Source: Deltaproteobacteria bacterium | Lineage (GTDB): Bacteria; Myxococcota; XYA12-FULL-58-9; JAUUZB01 | NCBI GenBank assembly: GCA_030590185.1 | Contig: JAUUZB010000111.1 | Span: 1 to 8,303 of the forward strand | DNA length: 8,303 bases | Direction of reading: 5' to 3' | Shown here: piece after piece, positions 4,209 to 8,303 of the stretch | Numbering within the stretch: position 1 is the stretch's first letter | How the letters are laid out: each line of letters opens with the position of its first letter | Made by a program: the position numbers and the translations under genes | Notes under the pieces: model-generated | Databases searched by the model: none | Seen by the model: the letters and a program-made list of their open reading frames with translations, nothing else | Told to the model about the DNA's origin: nothing

Positions 4209-7200
4209 CTAGTCGGCGTTGACCTCGAGTTGGCCGACCGCGCAATCCGGATCGGCGGCATCAGTGAAGGTGTCGCCGTCGTCGTCGATACCGTTGAGGC
4301 ACTGGCTGGCCACGCAGCGGTGGAGGTAGAGGTTGCAGAACCGGTCGGCGGCGCATTCCCCGTCGGTGGTGCACTCGTAGATCCAATCGGCGATCCCCCA
4401 CAGCCCCCACTGCTTGACCGTACCGTCCAGGCTGCCGCTGATGAGCATGCTGCCGTCCGGCGAGAAATCGAGATCGGTGACGTCACCGCTGTGGAAGTAG
4501 CCGCCGAAGATGGTGCTGCCGTCGGTGGTGCTGAACAACGTGAACTTGTCCGAGGTGCCTTCGTTCACGGCGATGGCCGCCCCGTTGGGCGCCATGGCGA
4601 CCGCCGACGCGTCTCCCGGGAAATGGGCGCCCGTGCTCGTCCAATCGCTGACGCGCCAGATATCGCCCTCTCCGCCATCGACGAGCAGGGTGCCGTCCGG
4701 CGAGAATGCCACGGCCCCGCCCGAGCCGCCGAGGATGGTCGCGACCGGCGTGCCATCGCTCGTGTTCCAAATGCGGACGTCGTCATACAGGCCGCTGCTG
4801 GCGAGCATTTCTCCGTCCGGGGAGAATGCCACGCCGGCGACCGGAGAGGTGTGACCGCTCAGGGTGCGGATCTGCGTCATCCAACGGTCCGCTCTGAGCG
4901 TCCAGAGGATGATGGATTGGTCTGCGCTTCCGCTCGCGATGACCTGACCATCTGGGGAGACCGCCACATCGAGCACATCGTCACCGTGGCCAGTGAATTC
5001 GCTGCCCCCGACGCGGACATAGTCCGGGCCGCACCCGTCGAGGTGCCCCGAGACCAACGTCGAGGCCGACGGTAGGTATTCGATCGCAGCGAAGGTCCCG
5101 ATCGCAGGGGTTTGGGTGGGAATCACCTGGCTTCCGTCGCTTGCCTGCCACCGTGAGAACTCCGCTTGGCCTCCCAAGAAGCAATCCATGAGGCTGGGGG
5201 GGCCCCACGTCCCCGCGGAAAATTCGGCGCCCGACGGACTGAAGGCCACCGCGGTCACTTGTTGCGTCAGGTCGGTCAAGATTCGGATCTCCCAGGCCGC
5301 CATGCTGCAGGCGCCGGCCCAACAGAAATCCCCGCTCACCGAGGGGAGCCCGGCGTCGCAGGCCGTGCCGTTAGCTGCGGGCGGATACGAGCAGCCGGTG
5401 TCCACATCACAGGTATTGACGGTGCAGACGACGCCGTCATCACAGAGCGTATCGTCCGGTGTGTGCGCGCACGCGCCCGCGCCGCAGGCCTCGCTGGTGC
5501 AGGCAAAACCGTCATCCGCGCATGGGCCGCCTTCGTTGGCGGCCAGGGCCACGCAACCGCCGCTCTGGCAAGCCGAGGTGCTGCAGTCGCCGTCGTGCTC
5601 GTGGCACTCGTTGGTGTCGTCTGCGCTGAAGGATGCGGTGTCCGTGCCGGGCACGCATTCCTGGCAGGCGTTGCTCGGATCCAAACCGCCCACGGCGTAG
5701 CAAGCGCCGCCGATGAAGCAGGCATCGGCCTTTAGCGTCCAGTCGGCCGTGTCGAACCCCCAGTCGCAGGCCAGGCAGCCGAGGGTAGGATGATCCGCGC
5801 CGTGGGCGTGACAGGCCCCATCGATCAGGCAGAAGCCGTCCATTAGGGCGTACACGCAGTCGCCGCTTCCGTCGCAATCGTCGGTACAACCCAGGCCATC
5901 GTCGCAGGCGGCCGTAGATACGCTACAGTCGCCGGCCAGGCACTCCTCATCAACGGTGCACGGGTCGCTGTCGTCGCATAGGGTGCCGTCGTCCCGGTTC
6001 ACCGCCTCGCACGCGCCGCTGCCGATGTTGCACTCGCCGTGCTTGCACTCCTCAGCGACAGCGGAGCAGTCCTTTGGCGCCCCGGGCAGGCAGACACCGC
6101 CCGAGCAGGTGTCGCCCTCGGTGCACGGGTTGCCGTCCGTGCAGGTGTCGGTGTCGTCGATGACTTGAGTGCACTGGTAGGCGATGCAATCCCACTGCTT
6201 GCAGGGGTCGTGCGGATCCGTGCAATCAGCGACCTCGGTGCAGTCGCCGGGGAGGCAGAGTTGGTCGCTGGTGCAGACGGTGCCGGTCGGGCAGTCGCCG
6301 GGCGAGCACAGCCCGCAAGTACCACCATCACACACGTGGTCGGTGTCGCACAGTGTACCATCGGCCACGTTGTCGCCGGTTTTGAAACCCGTTCCGGAAC
6401 ATCGATCGTTTTCGGTGCATGGATTTCCGTCGTCCACGCCCACCACATCGGTCCACAGCGCACAAGAGAGGCTGCCCCCTGCGCACAGGCCGGTGAGGCC
6501 GCACTCCAGAGGGTCCGTATCGAGGCAATCATCATTGAGATCCGATCCCGCGTCTGCCCAACGGCAGCTCCCCGCGCTGGAACAGACTTGGCAGGGCATC
6601 AGACAGTCGTTGTTCGGATCCTCACCGTCGGGGACTGGCGTGCACTCCATTCCGGAGCCGCCATCGGTGCAGGTCGAGCAGAGTTCGCAGTAGGCGCCCT
6701 CGTCCTTGTCGATCCAGCCATTCGCGGCCGTGTCGCATTCCTGGCACGGGTCACCCGGGTTTGCCTCCCCATGGAAATAGCACTGATCGTCGATGAGGCA
6801 GCCGACCCAGACGGCCCGGCGCTCCAAGGTGCAGTCGTCCTGACCGGTGCCATGGCAGACGCCGTCGGCGCATACATCGTTTGGGCAGGTGTATGGGACT
6901 CCCACGCACTGACCGGCGATCGCTCCGTTACACCTATCGGTATGCGTACAACTCTGCCCATCATCGCAGCTCACCCCGCCGTTGGGGGTCCAGTTGGTAC
7001 GGCTGAACGCGGGATCGCATTTCGAACAAGGGTCGTCGGTCTCGGTCTCGCCCGTGTCCCACACCTCGTTGTCGATCCAACAGTCGCCCACGGCGCAGGC
7101 GCCACCGGCGCAAACGCGGCCCGTCCCACACTCGCCGAAGACGCAATCTCGGCACTCGCCGGCATCGCAAATACGCGTGCCACCGCTGCAGTCGGTGTCC

Positions 7201-8303
7201 ACGAGGCAGGCCACGCAGATCTTGGTCACGGTGTTGCAGTACGTGCCTTGGATGGTGCAATAGCTCTCGTCACCGGCCACGCAGTCCACGCAGGCGTGGT
7301 CGTCGCAAACCCGGCCATCGACGCAGCCCACCGCCGCATTGCACTCGGCGGCGATGCAGGCGTCGGCGACGCAGAGGATCGACGCGCCGTAGCCGTGTTG
7401 CTGGCAGTCGTCCACCACGGCGCCGGGCTCGTTGTGACACGCCCGGCAGCGACCCGACTCGCAGATACCATTCTCGGCGCATTCGCCGTTGGTCGCGCAG
7501 CCCGCCTCGCACCGGTCCGCTTCGCAGATCGAGGCATCGTCCCCCGTCGCTGCGATGCACTCGGTGTCGGTATTGCAGTCGCGGCAACGGTGGGTCGCCC
7601 CGCAGACTCGGTCGTCCGGGCAGGTCGAGCCCACCGGGTCGCAACCAATGATGCACTCGCCCGACTCGCAAATCGCGGCGTCATTGGCGCGAGAAACCCG
7701 GCACGCGAAGTCGTTGATGCAGGCGATGCAGTGGAAATCGCTCGCGCAGACCAACGCGTCGTTGGGGCCGCAGGCCGCGTCTGCCGGGAAGCAGTCGCCC
7801 GGCAGGCAGCGACCGGTGTCCCGATCGCAGATCACCCCCGCGGCGTCGGCGTAGTCGGTGGGGCACTCGTCATCTGACTGGCAACCCCGGCAGCGGTGGG
7901 CCTCGCCGCACACCGGCGCGTCCGCATTGCAGTCCCCGCTATCCTCGCAGTTGGCCGCGGCGCACACGCCGTCGATGCAGGTGGTGCCGGCCGGGTACCC
8001 GCCGGTGGTGTCGGTGAGGCAGTCGTTGGTCAACCCGCAGGGTACGCAACGCCCCTCGAGCGTGCAGACTTGGCCGAGGACCCAACAGTCCGAGCCGCTG
8101 GTGCAGGTGCGCGGGCCGCAGGAACCGTCATCTTTGCACTCGAAGCCGTCGTCACCGTACTGCGCCGCGCAGGCGCCATCGTCGGTTCCCGGTACGCAGG
8201 CCGTGCAGGCTCCGGTCTGGCACAGCAGACCGTCACAATCCGGGCCCTCGAGGCAGCCGCCGCAGGTGCCGTCGTTGCAGCTCTGCCCCACCGGGCACTC
8301 GCC
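4209..8303 (-). CDS. Giant cysteine-rich mosaic protein with C-terminal WD40 propeller (N-terminus beyond right edge)
   Basis: The reading frame stays open to the last base (GECPVGQSC precedes the apparent GTG at 8291), so the true start lies outside and at least 1,364 residues are present. It is very rich in Cys, Asp and Gly and poor in Lys, which implies a disulfide-stapled extracellular protein. From N to C it has: eight-cysteine tandem repeats (7323-8222), further cysteine repeats, a mosaic of CTDC-like and other cysteine modules (about 5391-7082), a WD40 propeller (about 4395-5294), and a 55-residue cysteine module with an Asp-rich calcium-site-like motif (4242-4301). The stop is TAG at 4211-4209. 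There is no C-terminal membrane anchor or sorting motif. The likely role is a surface or matrix protein for binding or adhesion, which is inference. Similar cysteine modules occur in myxobacterial and planctomycete proteins. The signal peptide and start cannot be seen. Confidence 0.93.
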   Translation of the reverse strand, partial: GECPVGQSCNDGTCGGCLEGPDCDGLLCQTGACTACVPGTDDGACAAQYGDDGFECKDDGSCGPRTCTSGSDCWVLGQVCTLEGRCVPCGLTNDCLTDTTGGYPAGTTCIDGVCAAANCEDSGDCNADAPVCGEAHRCRGCQSDDECPTDYADAAGVICDRDTGRCLPGDCFPADAACGPNDALVCASDFHCIACINDFACRVSRANDAAICESGECIIGCDPVGSTCPDDRVCGATHRCRDCNTDTECIAATGDDASICEADRCEAGCATNGECAENGICESGRCRACHNEPGAVVDDCQQHGYGASILCVADACIAAECNAAVGCVDGRVCDDHACVDCVAGDESYCTIQGTYCNTVTKICVACLVDTDCSGGTRICDAGECRDCVFGECGTGRVCAGGACAVGDCWIDNEVWDTGETETDDPCSKCDPAFSRTNWTPNGGVSCDDGQSCTHTDRCNGAIAGQCVGVPYTCPNDVCADGVCHGTGQDDCTLERRAVWVGCLIDDQCYFHGEANPGDPCQECDTAANGWIDKDEGAYCELCSTCTDGGSGMECTPVPDGEDPNNDCLMPCQVCSSAGSCRWADAGSDLNDDCLDTDPLECGLTGLCAGGSLSCALWTDVVGVDDGNPCTENDRCSGTGFKTGDNVADGTLCDTDHVCDGGTCGLCSPGDCPTGTVCTSDQLCLPGDCTEVADCTDPHDPCKQWDCIAYQCTQVIDDTDTCTDGNPCTEGDTCSGGVCLPGAPKDCSAVAEECKHGECNIGSGACEAVNRDDGTLCDDSDPCTVDEECLAGDCSVSTAACDDGLGCTDDCDGSGDCVYALMDGFCLIDGACHAHGADHPTLGCLACDWGFDTADWTLKADACFIGGACYAVGGLDPSNACQECVPGTDTASFSADDTNECHEHDGDCSTSACQSGGCVALAANEGGPCADDGFACTSEACGAGACAHTPDDTLCDDGVVCTVNTCDVDTGCSYPPAANGTACDAGLPSVSGDFCWAGACSMAAWEIRILTDLTQQVTAVAFSPSGAEFSAGTWGPPSLMDCFLGGQAEFSRWQASDGSQVIPTQTPAIGTFAAIEYLPSASTLVSGHLDGCGPDYVRVGGSEFTGHGDDVLDVAVSPDGQVIASGSADQSIILWTLRADRWMTQIRTLSGHTSPVAGVAFSPDGEMLASSGLYDDVRIWNTSDGTPVATILGGSGGAVAFSPDGTLLVDGGEGDIWRVSDWTSTGAHFPGDASAVAMAPNGAAIAVNEGTSDKFTLFSTTDGSTIFGGYFHSGDVTDLDFSPDGSMLISGSLDGTVKQWGLWGIADWIYECTTDGECAADRFCNLYLHRCVASQCLNGIDDDGDTFTDAADPDCAVGQLEVNAD
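4242..4301 (-). other. C-terminal Asp-rich calcium-site-like motif
   Basis: The stretch CLNGIDDDGDTFTDAADPDC matches a pattern C-x-[ND]-G-x-D-[DN]-[DN]-x-D-x3-D-x2-DPxC that recurs in secreted myxobacterial proteins and resembles thrombospondin-3/MopE-type calcium loops. The two cysteines probably close a disulfide around an Asp cage. Calcium binding is inferred from residue pattern only. Confidence 0.6.
4395..5294 (-). repeat. WD40-type beta-propeller, seven blades
   Basis: Seven successive blade units can be read. The FSPDG/SPDG turn recurs in blades 3, 4, 5 and 7, with variants FSPSG in blade 1 and APNG in blade 6. GH or HSGD turns begin blades 3, 4 and 7. Blades 3 and 4 show the classic ILW/RIW endings. 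Blade 2 is divergent (AAIEYLPSASTLVSG). The first strand (WEIRILTDL) can supply the outer strand missing from blade 7, the usual closure of WD40 rings. WD40 propellers are protein-interaction platforms, so this is the likely binding head. The DNA coding for the FSPDG turns is itself partly repeated (around 4452, 4693, 4815, 4950). Confidence 0.85.
5391..6965 (-). repeat. CTDC-like cysteine modules (DDG-x-x-CT)
   Basis: At least six units share DDG-x2-CT-x(2-3)-[DT]-x-C followed by a Gly and Cys pair: DDGQSCTHTDRC, DDGNPCTENDRC, DGNPCTEGDTC, DDSDPCTVDEEC, DDGFACTSEAC and DDGVVCTVNTC. The last continues DVDTGC and closely matches the Dictyostelium-type CTDC repeat (Pfam Dicty_CTDC, from memory). 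Such repeats are found in extracellular matrix proteins. Copies are interspersed with other cysteine modules rather than strictly tandem. Confidence 0.7.
5604..7082 (-). repeat. Four copies of a second cysteine module (M1-M4)
   Basis: M1 (6966-7082), M2 (6687-6800), M3 (5718-5831) and M4 (5604-5720) share C-[WLF]-I-x2-x-[CV]-[YWH]-x2-G, then a Cys-x2-Cys pair about ten residues later, then Trp/Phe and a closing Cys. Each is about 39 residues. M3 and M4 are directly fused and share a cysteine. M1 has Val where the others have the second Cys, so its disulfide pattern must differ. I cannot name the family with certainty. Confidence 0.65.
7323..8222 (-). repeat. Six tandem eight-cysteine repeats (R1-R6)
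   Basis: Six consecutive units fit C-x(4,5)-C-x2-C-x(5,10)-C-x(10,13)-C-x(4,6)-C-x(3,4)-C-x(5,6)-C: R1 8085-8222, R2 7929-8066, R3 7770-7910, R4 7620-7748, R5 7479-7604, R6 7323-7463. The linkers are 5-7 residues. Partial or degenerate units continue on both sides (the window's last 80 bases, and about 7080-7320). Two repeats share HRCR-x-C. The regularity implies repeated duplication and a fixed four-disulfide fold per unit. Confidence 0.75.

Noticed and set aside
4440..4960. DNA direct repeats around CCGTCCGGCGAGAA as a CRISPR array or mobile repeat
   Set aside because: The copies are imperfect, in frame, and encode the FSPDG turns of WD40 blades, so protein repetition explains them.
6039..7877. 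Open frame of 612 codons on the plus strand opposite the cysteine-rich gene
   Set aside because: The opposite strand has regular cysteine repeats that can only come from selection. This frame is Ala/Val/Gly-rich, has no coherent motif, and is a shadow of the Cys/Asp/Gly codons.
8289..8291. GTG as the start of the giant cysteine-rich protein
   Set aside because: The frame continues upstream to the window edge with the same cysteine pattern (GECPVGQSC), so this GTG is an internal Val codon and the true start is outside.

Overview
The window is GC-rich bacterial DNA with five protein genes and no RNA genes, insertion sequences or CRISPR. The gene repertoire points to a myxobacterium-like member of Myxococcota or a relative: secreted cysteine-rich mosaic proteins, a large secreted M14 carboxypeptidase, a small lipoprotein, and a protein resembling the LIC_10091 family. 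This assignment rests on gene types only and is an inference.

Layout, left to right. Positions 1-165 (minus) hold the first 55 codons of a lipoprotein gene that runs off the left edge. Positions 271-732 (minus) encode a 153-residue conserved-looking protein of unknown function. Positions 787-2922 (minus) encode a 711-residue secreted M14 zinc carboxypeptidase with a beta-sandwich-like domain before the peptidase and a transthyretin-like domain after it. These three genes run in the same direction with gaps of 54 and 105 bases. A 119-base divergent spacer carries a sigma70-like promoter and an inverted repeat. Positions 3042-4157 (plus) encode a 371-residue protein with Rossmann/methyltransferase-like motifs and a lysine-rich tail. 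After a 51-base convergent spacer, positions 4209-8303 (minus) hold the C-terminal 1,364 codons of a giant cysteine-rich protein whose start lies beyond the right edge.

The giant protein is the most interesting object. In order it has: tandem eight-cysteine repeats of about 43-47 residues; a mosaic of 'DDG-x-x-CT' modules resembling Dictyostelium CTDC repeats, with four copies of a second module; a WD40 propeller that reads as a complete seven-blade closed ring; and a short cysteine module with an Asp-rich, calcium-site-like motif. It looks like a long disulfide-stapled stalk presenting a propeller.

Three of the five genes encode proteins with clear export signals or an unmistakably extracellular composition, a fourth has an ambiguous signal peptide, and no metabolic pathway is evident. 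The window is best read as a cell-surface/secretome region. Any functional link between the genes is inference.
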